Shown: piece after piece, positions 1 through 8,213 of the stretch
Position numbering within the stretch: position 1 is the stretch's first letter
Layout: every line of letters begins with the position of its first letter
Source: Enterococcus caccae ATCC BAA-1240
GTDB lineage: Bacteria > Bacillota > Bacilli > Lactobacillales > Enterococcaceae
Assembly: GCF_000407145.1 (NCBI RefSeq)
Contig: NZ_KE136472.1
Coordinates: 1-64,000, forward strand
DNA length: 64,000 nt
Direction: 5' to 3'
Translations under genes and position numbers: made by a program
Notes under the pieces: generated by a model
What the model saw: only the letters and a program-made list of their open reading frames with translations
What the model was told of the DNA's origin: nothing
Databases searched by the model: none

Positions 1-4
1 TTAT

Positions 5-78
5 TCCGGCATAGCTCAGTTGGTAGTAGCGCATGACTGTTAATCATGATGTCGTAGGTTCGAGTCCTACTGCCGGAG
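5..78 (+). tRNA. tRNA-Asn (anticodon GTT)
   Basis: A full cloverleaf can be drawn. The acceptor arm TCCGGCA (5-11) pairs with TGCCGGA (71-77), followed by discriminator G78. The D arm contains AGCTCAGTTGGTAGTAGC, the anticodon loop reads CTGTTAA with GTT as anticodon, and the T arm carries GGTTCGAGTCC. CCA is not encoded. A strong terminator follows at once, so this is probably the last gene of a tRNA or rRNA-linked transcript that begins left of the window. Confidence 0.97.
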
Positions 79-80
79 TA

Positions 81-117
81 AAGAACGAAAACTTTTCAGT
101 TTTCGTTCTTTTTTTAT
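81..117 (+). terminator. Rho-independent terminator of the tRNA transcript
   Basis: AAGAACGAAAAC and GTTTTCGTTCTT form a 12-bp stem with a short TTTTCA loop, followed by a run of T. It begins three bases after the tRNA. Confidence 0.93.
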
Positions 118-328
118 TTTTATAGTAAAGTAAACTTTATTATTTGATAGAAACAACAAAACATGAAATAATAATAATGATGGGTAAAAATGATGATCTT
201 TATCTAACATTTTTGTCATGTGAAGAATCTATTTTGAGGAATAATGGCTTTCTTATGCTGTTTTTTGATATAATACTTGTAAGTTGATCACTCTAAGACT
301 TTAGGTTGAGTGAGGTCTCTTTAACATG

Positions 329-337
329 TGTTATAAT
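329..337 (+). promoter_or_regulatory. Extended -10 promoter for bgsA-bgsB
   Basis: TGTTATAAT is a perfect extended -10 element (TGn plus TATAAT), 27 bases before the bgsA start. No good -35 hexamer lies 17 bases upstream, which is common for extended -10 promoters. Confidence 0.6.
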
Positions 338-363
338 GATTTTAAGAAGTTAGGAGGGGCAAC

Positions 364-1410
364 GTGAAGGTTTTATTATATTTTGAAGGTGAAAAAATAT
401 TAGCAAAGTCTGGAATTGGCCGAGCGTTAGACCATCAGAAACGAGCTCTCTCTGAAGTTGGGATAGAGTATACTTTAGATGCTGATTGCACTGATTATGA
501 TATTTTACATATTAATACATATGGAATTAATAGCCATAGTATGGTAAATAAAGCAAAAAAAATGGGAAAAAAAGTTATTTATCATGCACACTCAACTGAA
601 GAAGATTTTAGAAATTCTTTTATTGGATCAAATCAGATTTCTCCTTTAGTTAAGAAGTACTTAGTAGGTCTGTACTCTAAAGCAGATTATTTAATCACAC
701 CTACACCATATTCGAAAGACTTATTAGAAGGGTATGGAATCACTGTTCCAATCGTTTCTATTTCAAATGGAATTGACTTAGGTCGATTTAAACAGTCTGA
801 TGAAAAAGAACAAAAATTTAAAGAGTATTTTAATATAAAGAATAATCAAAAAGTAATTATTTGTGTTGGTTTATACTTTGAAAGAAAAGGAATTATTGAT
901 TTTGTTGAATTAGCTAGAAAGTTTCCAGAATATCGTTTTATCTGGTTTGGGCATACACCAATGTACTCGATTCCTAAGGCTATTAGAACCATAGTGAAAG
1001 AGGAGCATCCCGAAAATGTAGAGTTCCCTGGTTATATTAAAGGGGATATTATTGAAGGTGGATATTCAGCAGCTGATCTATTTTTCTTTCCCTCATATGA
1101 AGAAACAGAAGGAATCGTTATATTAGAAGCTTTAGCGAGTAAACAACAAGTTTTGGTCAGAGATATTCCGGTCTATAAAGGATGGCTTGTAGATAAGCTA
1201 AACTGCTATATGGGTAGAACTAATGAGGAATTTGCTCATTTAATTGAAGAACTTGTTGAAAAGAAAATACCAAGTACATGTGAAGCTGGCTATAATGTAG
1301 CAGAAGAAAAGAGTATTGAACGAATTGGGCATGAGTTAAAAGCTGTTTATGAAAAAGTATTAGCAAATGAAGTTATTGAAGACAACGAAAAAAAACATCA
1401 GGAAAATTAG
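364..1410 (+). CDS. bgsA: GT4 glycosyltransferase, diglucosyl-diacylglycerol synthase BgsA (LafB-like)
   Basis: Predicted to add the second glucose to monoglucosyl-diacylglycerol, making the diglucosyl lipid that anchors lipoteichoic acid on the inner face of the membrane. The 348-residue protein has the two-domain GT-B look of family GT4. A C-terminal EX7E nucleotide-sugar motif is visible (E247 and E255 in YEETEGIVILEALA). It starts at GTG 364 behind AGGAGGGG. Five bases separate it from the next glycosyltransferase, the same pairing as bgsA-bgsB of E. faecalis and lafB-lafA of streptococci and Listeria. The order and the lengths support BgsA for the first gene. In E. faecalis, bgsA loss impairs biofilm formation and lipoteichoic acid structure (known of the family, not seen here). 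Confidence 0.85.
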   Translation: MKVLLYFEGEKILAKSGIGRALDHQKRALSEVGIEYTLDADCTDYDILHINTYGINSHSMVNKAKKMGKKVIYHAHSTEEDFRNSFIGSNQISPLVKKYLVGLYSKADYLITPTPYSKDLLEGYGITVPIVSISNGIDLGRFKQSDEKEQKFKEYFNIKNNQKVIICVGLYFERKGIIDFVELARKFPEYRFIWFGHTPMYSIPKAIRTIVKEEHPENVEFPGYIKGDIIEGGYSAADLFFFPSYEETEGIVILEALASKQQVLVRDIPVYKGWLVDKLNCYMGRTNEEFAHLIEELVEKKIPSTCEAGYNVAEEKSIERIGHELKAVYEKVLANEVIEDNEKKHQEN

Positions 1411-1430
1411 AATTAATGGAGGGGAACAAA

Positions 1431-2654
1431 GTGAAATTTGGTTTCTTTACAGATACATATTTTCCCCAAGTTAGCGGGGTTGCAACATCTATTAAGACGC
1501 TCAAAGAGGAATTAGAAAAAAAAGGGCACGAGGTCTATATTTTTACGACTACTGATCCTAATGCTAAAGATTTTGAAGAAGATGTTATTCGAATGCCCAG
1601 TGTTCCTTTTGTATCGTTCAAAGATCGGCGAATTGTAGTACGTGGTATGTGGTATGCTTATTTAATTGCCAAAGAGCTGGAATTAGATTTAATTCACACA
1701 CATACAGAATTCGGTGCCGGTTTACTTGGTAAAATGGTTGGAAAAAAACTCAAAATTCCAGTTATTCATACTTACCATACTATGTATGAAGATTATCTTC
1801 ATTATATTGCTAAAGGAAAAGTGGTACGTCCGACTCATGTAAAATATTTTTCTCGTTTTTTTGCGAATCATACGACTGGTGTAGTTTGTCCAAGTGAACG
1901 AGTAATCGATAAATTAAAGGAATATGGTGTAACATCACCAATGAGAATTATTCCAACTGGAATTGATATTAAAAAATTTGAAAGACCAGACATTACAGTA
2001 AACATGAAAAAAACACTTCGTGATGAATTAGGGTTAGATGATGATAACATCATGTTACTATCTTTGAGTCGCATTTCATATGAAAAAAATATTCAGGCTG
2101 TTGTGAATGGCTTGCCAATTATTTTTGAACGCTTTCCAAATGCACGTTTTGTTATTGTTGGTGATGGTCCTTACGTTAATAAACTTCAATCGCTTGGTGA
2201 AGAGTTGGGAATTAGCGATAAAATTCAATTTATTGGTGAAGTTCCCAATGATCAAGTGGCTATCTATTACAAAGCTGCTGATTATTTTGTCAGTGCTTCA
2301 ACTTCAGAAACACAAGGACTTACTTATACTGAGGCAATGGCTTCAGGTGTGCAATGTGTCGTTGAAGGAAATGCTTATTTGAACAATTTATTTGATCACG
2401 TAAGCTTAGGACGAACATTTGAGACAGATGAAGATTTTGCACCAACATTTATTGAGTATGTTGAGTCTGAGATCGCACCTGATGAAGCAATTTTAAAAGA
2501 CAAACTTTATGAAATATCCGCGACTCGTTTTGGCAATGTAATGCTTGAATTTTATGAAGATATGATTAAGTATTACGAACAGCTAACGACAGAAAAAGAG
2601 GCGGCTGACTCAATTGAACGTATTAAAGTGAAATTTACATCATTGAGAAAATAA
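1431..2654 (+). CDS. bgsB: GT4 glycosyltransferase, 1,2-diacylglycerol 3-glucosyltransferase BgsB (LafA-like)
   Basis: Predicted to transfer the first glucose from UDP-glucose to diacylglycerol. The protein is 407 residues long and opens with FFTDTYFPQVSGVATS, the N-terminal signature of this GT4 subgroup. It carries an EX7E-type motif (SETQGLTYTEAMASG) in the C-terminal nucleotide-binding half. The longest frame begins at ATG 1416, but that codon lies inside the Shine-Dalgarno sequence GGAGGGG (1418-1424). GTG 1431, seven bases after it, is the better start. It is co-transcribed with bgsA, and a terminator follows at 2660. Together the two genes build the cell's glycolipids. Confidence 0.87.
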   Translation: MKFGFFTDTYFPQVSGVATSIKTLKEELEKKGHEVYIFTTTDPNAKDFEEDVIRMPSVPFVSFKDRRIVVRGMWYAYLIAKELELDLIHTHTEFGAGLLGKMVGKKLKIPVIHTYHTMYEDYLHYIAKGKVVRPTHVKYFSRFFANHTTGVVCPSERVIDKLKEYGVTSPMRIIPTGIDIKKFERPDITVNMKKTLRDELGLDDDNIMLLSLSRISYEKNIQAVVNGLPIIFERFPNARFVIVGDGPYVNKLQSLGEELGISDKIQFIGEVPNDQVAIYYKAADYFVSASTSETQGLTYTEAMASGVQCVVEGNAYLNNLFDHVSLGRTFETDEDFAPTFIEYVESEIAPDEAILKDKLYEISATRFGNVMLEFYEDMIKYYEQLTTEKEAADSIERIKVKFTSLRK

Positions 2655-2659
2655 TTATC

Positions 2660-2701
2660 AAAACTTCTTTTCTTAGTTTATACTAAGGAGAGAAGTTTTT
2701 T
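2660..2701 (+). terminator. Terminator after bgsB
   Basis: AAAACTTCT and AGAAGTTTT, with an inner CTTAG/CTAAG stem, form a hairpin ending in T residues between bgsB and the following dehydrogenase. Confidence 0.75.
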
Positions 2702-2728
2702 CATTAAAAGCGTAGGAGGGGTATAATT

Positions 2729-3619
2729 ATGCCGCAAATTGGATTCATTGGAACAGGTGTTATGGGTAAGGCAATCGTTAGAAATATGATGAAACAAGGT
2801 TTACAGGTCAATGTATATAATCGTACTAAGAGAAAAACGGATGAACTTATAAAAGAAGGTGCTGTTTGGAAAGACACCCCAGCTGAAATTACTGCAAGTA
2901 GTGATATTATTTTTACAATGGTAGGATTTCCTAAAGATGTTGAGTCAATCTACTTTGATGAAAATGGTGTTTTTTCAACTGACATTACGGATAAGATAAT
3001 TGTTGACTTAACTACAAGTACCCCTACATTGGCCGAAAAAATTGCCTTAAGGGCCCTTGAGCTTGGAGGGGCGACGTTAGATGCTCCTGTCTCAGGAGGT
3101 GACCTAGGAGCTAAAAATGGGACACTGACAATTATGGTCGGTGGTGCTCAAGAGATTTATGACCGAGTGTTACCAATATTTAAGACTTTTGGGACAACAT
3201 TTACATTGCATGGAACAGCTGGTAAGGGGCAACATACTAAAATGGCTAATCAAATCATGATTGCAGGAACAATGACTGGTATGACAGAAATGCTAGCTTA
3301 TGCGAATAAAGCTGGATTAGATTTGAATAAAGTAATTGAAACATTATCTGGTGGAAGTGCAGCTAACTGGTCGTTAAGTAATTACAGCCCAAGAATTTTA
3401 AATGAAAACTATTCTCCTGGTTTTTTTGTAAAGCATTTTATCAAAGATTTAAAGATTGCCTTAGATGAAGCTGAGAAAATGGACCTTAACTTACCGTCTA
3501 CTAAATTAGCAGCAGAACTATACGAAAAGCTTGCTAATAAAGGGTTTCAGGATGATGGGACACAAGCCTTGATCAAACTTTGGTGGGCAGATGGAAAACA
3601 GCCTAAAAGCAAAAATTAA
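2729..3619 (+). CDS. NAD(P)-binding beta-hydroxyacid dehydrogenase (6PGDH / 3-hydroxyisobutyrate dehydrogenase family)
   Basis: A 296-residue cytosolic oxidoreductase of the beta-hydroxyacid dehydrogenase superfamily. The N-terminal Rossmann motif is GTGVMG (residues 8-13). The family substrate signature is DAPVSGGDLGAKNGTLTIM (119-137), and the catalytic lysine of the TKMANQ segment is K171, with N174 close by. The length is typical for the family. The substrate cannot be read from sequence: 3-hydroxyisobutyrate, tartronate semialdehyde, succinic semialdehyde and similar small acids are all handled by relatives. It starts at ATG 2729 after GGAGGGG. It stands alone between two terminators, next to the glycolipid genes but without an obvious functional link. 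Confidence 0.85.
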   Translation: MPQIGFIGTGVMGKAIVRNMMKQGLQVNVYNRTKRKTDELIKEGAVWKDTPAEITASSDIIFTMVGFPKDVESIYFDENGVFSTDITDKIIVDLTTSTPTLAEKIALRALELGGATLDAPVSGGDLGAKNGTLTIMVGGAQEIYDRVLPIFKTFGTTFTLHGTAGKGQHTKMANQIMIAGTMTGMTEMLAYANKAGLDLNKVIETLSGGSAANWSLSNYSPRILNENYSPGFFVKHFIKDLKIALDEAEKMDLNLPSTKLAAELYEKLANKGFQDDGTQALIKLWWADGKQPKSKN

Positions 3620-3676
3620 AGAACAGCAAAAAAATTAAAAAAAATGACGAAAAATCATGCAAGAAAGGCAATGTTT

Positions 3677-3685
3677 TGATACAAT
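3677..3685 (+). promoter_or_regulatory. Extended -10 promoter for the YkuJ-like gene
   Basis: TGATACAAT (TGn plus TACAAT) lies 34 bases before the start codon at 3720. No clear -35 element is seen. Confidence 0.5.
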
Positions 3686-3719
3686 GATACAGAACTAGTT
3701 TTTAAAGGGAGGCCCATTT

Positions 3720-3950
3720 ATGAAACATTCACAACTTGTGGCGATTATCAAGCGACTTGAAGCGATGACTGAAGCAACAGACAACGAAATTCAAGTTCGT
3801 CGTTTTGAACGTGAAGGTGCAGAAAAATGCATCGTAAACTATGATAAATCAACTGAAACATTTGAATTAACAGAAACTGATTCTCAACAAAGTTATCAAT
3901 TTGATAATATTGATATTGTTGCGATGGAAATTTATGATTTAATTCAATAA
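3720..3950 (+). CDS. YkuJ-like DUF1797 protein
   Basis: A 76-residue acidic protein that resembles Bacillus YkuJ over its whole length, notably the closing stretch FDNIDIVAMEIYDLIQ and the ICVNYD-like core. No catalytic motif, signal peptide or membrane segment is visible, and the family has no agreed function. The start ATG 3720 follows GGGAGG. The gene is monocistronic, with its own extended -10 upstream and a strong terminator at 4006. The frame on the opposite strand across it is a shadow. Confidence 0.8.
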   Translation: MKHSQLVAIIKRLEAMTEATDNEIQVRRFEREGAEKCIVNYDKSTETFELTETDSQQSYQFDNIDIVAMEIYDLIQ

Positions 3951-4005
3951 TTAAGAATTTCGGTTTGTATTTAACAAAAAAATCAATAACAATGATCAAA
4001 AACTC

Positions 4006-4041
4006 TGTGGCGTACATTTTTGTACGCCACAAGGTTTTTTT
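4006..4041 (+). terminator. Terminator after the YkuJ-like gene
   Basis: TGTGGCGTACA and TGTACGCCACA make an 11-bp perfect stem with a TTTT loop, followed closely by a long T-run. Confidence 0.93.
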
Positions 4042-4171
4042 ATTTATGTTTAAAAAGGGAAAATAAGGTTGTTCTTGTAGTGTTTCTAGAAACTAACTGA
4101 AAATAAATTGCCAGTGTACGTACATGAATGTGAAAGTTCATGAAGAAGTTCGTTTTTAACAGTAAAAATAG

Positions 4172-4184
4172 TTTGATTATCAAA
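4172..4184 (+). promoter_or_regulatory. FabT-type operator, distal box
   Basis: TTTGATTATCAAA is a perfect inverted repeat around one base and matches the FabT box known from lactic acid bacteria. It lies about 150 bases upstream of the fab promoter, so it may bind FabT for looping or serve a second promoter. The remainder of the 3,951-4,334 gap is AT-rich, with a FabT half-site (ATTTGAT) near 4,254 and nothing else recognised. Confidence 0.6.
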
Positions 4185-4334
4185 ATAAAAATAAATAATT
4201 GTAAAATAAGTGAAAACTACTAAAGTTTCGCGTAAAGTAAACTAAGTCATAAAATTTGATAGTACTTTTTCAGTGAAACATAATGGATGTAGCACATTTC
4301 TTGATTAAGAAAATTTAAAAATCAATTATTTTAC

Positions 4335-4363
4335 TTGCAATATTATTTTATTTGCGATATAGT
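4335..4363 (+). promoter_or_regulatory. Main promoter of the fab operon
   Basis: TTGCAA (4335-4340) and TATAGT (4358-4363) are separated by exactly 17 bases. The predicted transcript starts near 4370, inside the FabT boxes, so repression by steric block is expected. Confidence 0.72.
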
Positions 4364-4391
4364 TTGAACATCAAATGATTTGATAATCAAA
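4363..4391 (+). promoter_or_regulatory. Two FabT-type operators over the fab transcription start
   Basis: TTTGAACATCAAA (4363-4375, one imperfect half) and TTTGATAATCAAA (4379-4391, perfect) lie three bases apart and cover the end of the -10 hexamer and the start region. The tandem layout fits autoregulation by FabT, which in relatives binds better when complexed with acyl-ACP. Confidence 0.78.
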
Positions 4392-4412
4392 GTATATGGA
4401 TGGTGCACACAA

Positions 4413-4853
4413 ATGGAACCTAATTTAGAAACAGTCAATGATTATCTTGTCAGCGTCTTTAACGACATTTTGACGATTGAAGAATCCGAACTGAAAAAAT
4501 CACAATTCAATGACTTATCTATTACTGAGATGCACACAATTGAAGCAATTGGAATGTATAAGAAAAAAACTTCTTCTGAAGTAGCCAAAGAATTGTCGAT
4601 CACTGTAGGAACGTTGACAGTAGCAATCAATAATCTTGTGAAAAAAGGATATGTTGAGCGTATACGTAGTGAAGATGATCGTCGGGTAGTCAAATTAGGT
4701 TTGACCAAAAAAGGAAAGTTACTTTTTCGTGTCCATCAGCATTTTCATAGAGAAATGGTTAAGAGGATTTTGAATGGGATGGATAAAACTGAGGAACAAG
4801 CTTTATTAAAAGCATTGAAGAATCTTCATGATTTCTTAAAGGAATATAAATAA
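4413..4853 (+). CDS. fabT: MarR-family repressor of fatty-acid synthesis, FabT
   Basis: A 146-residue winged-helix regulator of the MarR type. The helix-turn-helix runs through TSSEVAKELSITVGTLTVAI, and the wing contains the family's DDRR (RSEDDRRVVKLGLTKKG). As first gene of the fab operon behind FabT boxes, it should repress the operon and itself, with long-chain acyl-ACP as corepressor as known in streptococci. The longest frame starts at TTG 4380 inside the operator. ATG 4413 gives a protein of the normal family length and is preferred, although its ribosome site (GGATGG) is weak. The weak site may keep repressor levels low. Confidence 0.9.
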   Translation: MEPNLETVNDYLVSVFNDILTIEESELKKSQFNDLSITEMHTIEAIGMYKKKTSSEVAKELSITVGTLTVAINNLVKKGYVERIRSEDDRRVVKLGLTKKGKLLFRVHQHFHREMVKRILNGMDKTEEQALLKALKNLHDFLKEYK

Positions 4854-4868
4854 AAAGTGAGGACCAAG

Positions 4869-5828
4869 ATGAATCAATATGCAAAAATAACTTGTACGAG
4901 CCGATATGTTCCTGAAAATGCGGTATCAAATCACCAACTTTCAACGATGATGGATACATCTGATGAATGGATTTCTAGTCGGACGGGTATTCAATCAAGA
5001 AATATTGTCACTAACGAAAATACTTCTGACTTATGTGTTCGAGTAGCTGAAAAGTTATTAGAAAAATCTGGGAAAAATGCTGAAGATCTTGATTTTATCT
5101 TAGTAGCAACGATGACACCCGATTATGGAACGCCTTCTGTCGCTTGCCTTGTTCAAGGTCGTATTGCAGCAACTCAAGCATTTGCTTTTGATATTAGTGC
5201 TGCATGTAGTGGTTTTGTCTATGCACTAAGCATGGGAGAAAAACTGATTCGCACAGGAAAAAAAGTAGGAATGATAATTGGTGGTGAAACATTATCTAAA
5301 GCTCTTGATTGGAATGACCGTAGTACAGCAGTACTATTTGGTGACGGAGCAGCAGGTGTGTTATTGGAAGCAAGTGATGAAGAACATTTCCTAAACGAAA
5401 AACTTCAGGCTGATGGTCAAAGAGCTAAGTCATTGACTTCTGGTTATATAGAAAACAAGAGCCCATTTTACACGGGAGCTCCCGAGAGTTCGGGCTACTT
5501 GCAGATGACTGGTAGAGATATTTATGATTTTTCACTAAATGATGTGACGAATAATATCCGAGAAATCGTAGAAGAAGATGTAGATTATTTGTTACTACAT
5601 CAGGCAAACAAACGAATTATCGAAAAAATATCAAAAAAACTCAATGTTCCAAGAGAAAAATTTCTCACGAATATGGAACATAATGGTAACACTTCTGCTG
5701 CTAGTATCCCTTTGTTACTGGATGAATCAGTAGAAAATGGAGTGCTTCAATTAGGCTCCAAACAAAAACTTGTGTTAACAGGTTACGGCGGTGGCTTAAC
5801 ATGGGGATCAATCCTCTTAACGCTGTAA
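4869..5828 (+). CDS. fabH: 3-oxoacyl-ACP synthase III
   Basis: Condenses acetyl-CoA (or another primer) with malonyl-ACP to start fatty-acid elongation. In the 319-residue protein the triad is at the textbook places: C113 (AACSGF), H244 (LLHQAN) and N274 (HNGNTS). The frame is open from GTG 4857, but that GTG is part of the Shine-Dalgarno GTGAGG. ATG 4869, six bases after it, is the likely start. It follows fabT by 15 bases and belongs to the same transcript, so chain initiation is directly under FabT control. Confidence 0.95.
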   Translation: MNQYAKITCTSRYVPENAVSNHQLSTMMDTSDEWISSRTGIQSRNIVTNENTSDLCVRVAEKLLEKSGKNAEDLDFILVATMTPDYGTPSVACLVQGRIAATQAFAFDISAACSGFVYALSMGEKLIRTGKKVGMIIGGETLSKALDWNDRSTAVLFGDGAAGVLLEASDEEHFLNEKLQADGQRAKSLTSGYIENKSPFYTGAPESSGYLQMTGRDIYDFSLNDVTNNIREIVEEDVDYLLLHQANKRIIEKISKKLNVPREKFLTNMEHNGNTSAASIPLLLDESVENGVLQLGSKQKLVLTGYGGGLTWGSILLTL

Positions 5829-5877
5829 AACTGTAACTATATAAACTAAAAAAGAAAATTATTGGAGGAATATACAC

Positions 5878-6102
5878 ATGGTATTCGAAAAAATTCAAGC
5901 AATTATTGTAGAAGAATTAGGTAAAGAGCCTGAGGAAGTAAAATTAACAACAAACATTCAAGAAGAATTAGATGCGGATAGCTTAGATTTATTCCAAATC
6001 ATCAATGAAATCGAAGATGCTTTCGATATAAAAATTGAATCTGAAGATGGTATCACTACTGTTCAAGATTTAGTAACATATGTAGAAAAACAAAAAGCAT
6101 AA
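5878..6102 (+). CDS. acpP: Acyl carrier protein
   Basis: A 74-residue, very acidic carrier protein that holds the growing acyl chain on 4'-phosphopantetheine. The attachment serine is S35 in the DSLD motif. It has the typical four-helix ACP pattern and length. ATG 5878 follows TTGGAGG. Fifty bases separate it from fabH, and two hairpin terminators stand between it and fabK. ACP is therefore probably made from the short fabT-fabH-acpP message as well as from any read-through. Confidence 0.95.
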   Translation: MVFEKIQAIIVEELGKEPEEVKLTTNIQEELDADSLDLFQIINEIEDAFDIKIESEDGITTVQDLVTYVEKQKA

Positions 6103-6137
6103 TATTTAAAGCGATCAGGTAAAATAAAAGTTGGATG

Positions 6138-6179
6138 AGCAAGGCTCTTCAACAATTGCTGAAGAGCCTTGCTTTTTTT
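6138..6179 (+). terminator. Strong hairpin terminator inside the fab operon
   Basis: AGCAAGGCTCTTC and GAAGAGCCTTGCT form a 13-bp perfect stem with a nine-base loop and a T-run. It sits 36 bases after acpP and would split the operon unless read through. Confidence 0.9.
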
Positions 6180-6200
6180 CACACCGCTCGTTGGAATTAA

Positions 6201-6246
6201 AAAAGCTGGTACTAAACTTATAGAGTTTTGTTCCAGCTCTTTTTTC
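6201..6246 (+). terminator. Second hairpin terminator before fabK
   Basis: AGCTGG/CCAGCT with an inner AAACT/AGTTT stem, then TCTTTTTTC. It is the second terminator in a row between acpP and fabK. Confidence 0.7.
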
Positions 6247-6279
6247 ATTAATTATTCTACAATTTAAAGGATGTAATTT

Positions 6280-7236
6280 ATGCAGTCAAAGATATGTGAG
6301 CTAATTGGAATTAAGTACCCGATTTTTCAAGGAGGAATGGCTTGGATTGCAGATGCTTCATTAGCTGGAGCAGTTTCTGAAGCTGGTGGGCTTGGGATCA
6401 TCGCTGGAGGTAATGCACCAAAAGAAGTGGTTCAAGCCGAAATCAAAAAAATTAAAGAAATTACAGATAAACCTTTTGGCGTCAATATCATGTTGCTTTC
6501 ACCATTTGCGCAAGATATTGTGGATTTAGTTTGCGAAGAAAGGGTACCAGTTGTTACGACAGGGGCAGGTAACCCAAGTAAATATATGGCTCGTTTTAAA
6601 GAACATAATATTAAAGTAATTCCAGTGATACCTTCAGTTGCACTTGGTGCCCGCATGGAAAAAATAGGGGCTGATGCAGTAGTTGTTGAAGGCATGGAAG
6701 CTGGAGGACATATCGGTAAATTAACAACAATGAGCCTTGTACCCCAAGTCGTAGATGCACTAACAATACCAGTTATCGCTGCGGGTGGTATTGGCGATGG
6801 ACGAGGAATGGCAGCAGTGCTGATGTTAGGAGCTGATGGCATTCAAGTGGGTACACGTTTTCTGGTAGCAAAAGAATGTACTGTACATGAAAATTATAAA
6901 GCCAGAATCATCAAAGCAAGGGATGTTGATACAACGGTCACATGTCAACATTTTGGACATCCAGTGCGAACAATCAAAAATAAGTTGACGAATGAATATG
7001 ATCGATTAGAGAAGATAGAATTAAGAAAAATTGAACCTGATCTTGAGAAATTTGATAAATTGGGACAAGGAGCCTTACGTAAAGCAGTCGTTGAAGGTGA
7101 TGTGAATCATGGATCGATCATGGCTGGACAAATTGCAGGACTTGTAAAAAAAGAAGAAACAGCAAAAGAAATTATTGAATCTTATATTAGTGAAACAAAG
7201 AAAGTTATGGCCGCTGAATGTAGCCGCTGGCTGTAA
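6280..7236 (+). CDS. fabK: FMN-dependent enoyl-ACP reductase II
   Basis: Reduces the enoyl-ACP double bond in the last step of each elongation cycle, using FMN and NAD(P)H. The 318-residue TIM-barrel protein belongs to the nitronate monooxygenase-like family. It shows the N-terminal PIFQGGMAWIADASLAGAVS, the flavin-phosphate region VIAAGGIGDGRGMAA and the GADGIQVGTRFL strand. FabK is the triclosan-insensitive alternative to FabI, and no fabI is seen in this window. It starts at ATG 6280 after AAAGGA. It stands downstream of two terminators and upstream of fabD. Confidence 0.94.
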   Translation: MQSKICELIGIKYPIFQGGMAWIADASLAGAVSEAGGLGIIAGGNAPKEVVQAEIKKIKEITDKPFGVNIMLLSPFAQDIVDLVCEERVPVVTTGAGNPSKYMARFKEHNIKVIPVIPSVALGARMEKIGADAVVVEGMEAGGHIGKLTTMSLVPQVVDALTIPVIAAGGIGDGRGMAAVLMLGADGIQVGTRFLVAKECTVHENYKARIIKARDVDTTVTCQHFGHPVRTIKNKLTNEYDRLEKIELRKIEPDLEKFDKLGQGALRKAVVEGDVNHGSIMAGQIAGLVKKEETAKEIIESYISETKKVMAAECSRWL

Positions 7237-7280
7237 GAACGATTAAATTTATTTAGCATTTAATGTAAGGGAGTAAAGTA

Positions 7281-8210
7281 ATGAAGACAGCTTTTTTATT
7301 TAGTGGGCAAGGTGCTCAGTATATTGGAATGGGTAAAGAATTATTTGATCAAGAGATGATTGTTCGCGAAACATTTCAAGAAGCAAGTGATGCTCTAGGT
7401 TATGATATGGCAGAACTTTGTTTTACTGAAAATGACAAGTTAAACGAAACAATGTACACACAACCTGCGATTTTAACAGTTAGTGTTGCTTTTTATCGTC
7501 TTTTGAATGCTAAAGGATATCAGCCGGATGTTGTAGCCGGATTAAGTCTTGGAGAATACAGTGCACTTGTTGCCAGTGGTGCGATTCCATTTAAAGAAGC
7601 TGTTCAATTAGTGGCTAAAAGAGGCAAATTCATGGCTGAGGCTGCGCCATCTGGAACAGGAAAAATGGTTGCAGTGATGAATGCAGAGCGATCATTGATT
7701 GAAGAATGCTGTCAAAAGGCAAGTTCTTTTGGAATCGTGTCCCCTGCAAACTATAACACGCCTCAACAAATCGTGATTGGTGGCGAAACACCTGCTGTTG
7801 ATAAAGCTGTCGAGTTATTAACAGAAGCTGGTGTGAAGCGAACAGTTACGCTAAAGGTCAGTGGTCCTTTTCATACGGCACTATTAAAACCTGCTTCTGA
7901 AAGATTAGCAGATGAACTGAAAAAAATAAACTTTGCAGAAATGACGATTCCTGTAATTAGTAATACAACGGCTCAAGTAATGGAGCAAACAGAGATCAAT
8001 GAATTATTAGAAAAACAAGTCATGTCTGCTGTTCGCTTTGCCGACAGTATTGACACAATCAAAAAAATGAATGTTGATGTAATTATAGAAGTGGGACCAG
8101 GAAAAACATTAACTGGTTTTATCAAGAAGATCGATAAAGAATTAAAAACAGCTCGTGTTGAAGATAACAAAACATTATCTGAAACAGAAGCTCTTTTGAA
8201 AGGGAGGTAA
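7281..8210 (+). CDS. fabD: Malonyl-CoA:ACP transacylase
   Basis: Moves malonyl from CoA to ACP to supply the elongation units. The protein has 309 residues. The oxyanion segment is FSGQGAQ (7-13), the nucleophile is S89 in GLSLGEYS, and the partner histidine is H198 in GPFHTALL. ATG 7281 follows AAGGGAG. It is 45 bases after fabK and three bases before fabG, which suggests translational coupling with fabG. Confidence 0.95.
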   Translation: MKTAFLFSGQGAQYIGMGKELFDQEMIVRETFQEASDALGYDMAELCFTENDKLNETMYTQPAILTVSVAFYRLLNAKGYQPDVVAGLSLGEYSALVASGAIPFKEAVQLVAKRGKFMAEAAPSGTGKMVAVMNAERSLIEECCQKASSFGIVSPANYNTPQQIVIGGETPAVDKAVELLTEAGVKRTVTLKVSGPFHTALLKPASERLADELKKINFAEMTIPVISNTTAQVMEQTEINELLEKQVMSAVRFADSIDTIKKMNVDVIIEVGPGKTLTGFIKKIDKELKTARVEDNKTLSETEALLKGR

Positions 8211-8213
8211 CAC

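Noticed and set aside
3748-4032. 94-codon minus-strand frame over the YkuJ-like gene
   Set aside because: It is antisense to a recognised gene and ends within that gene's terminator; the protein has no recognisable family. It is a shadow frame.
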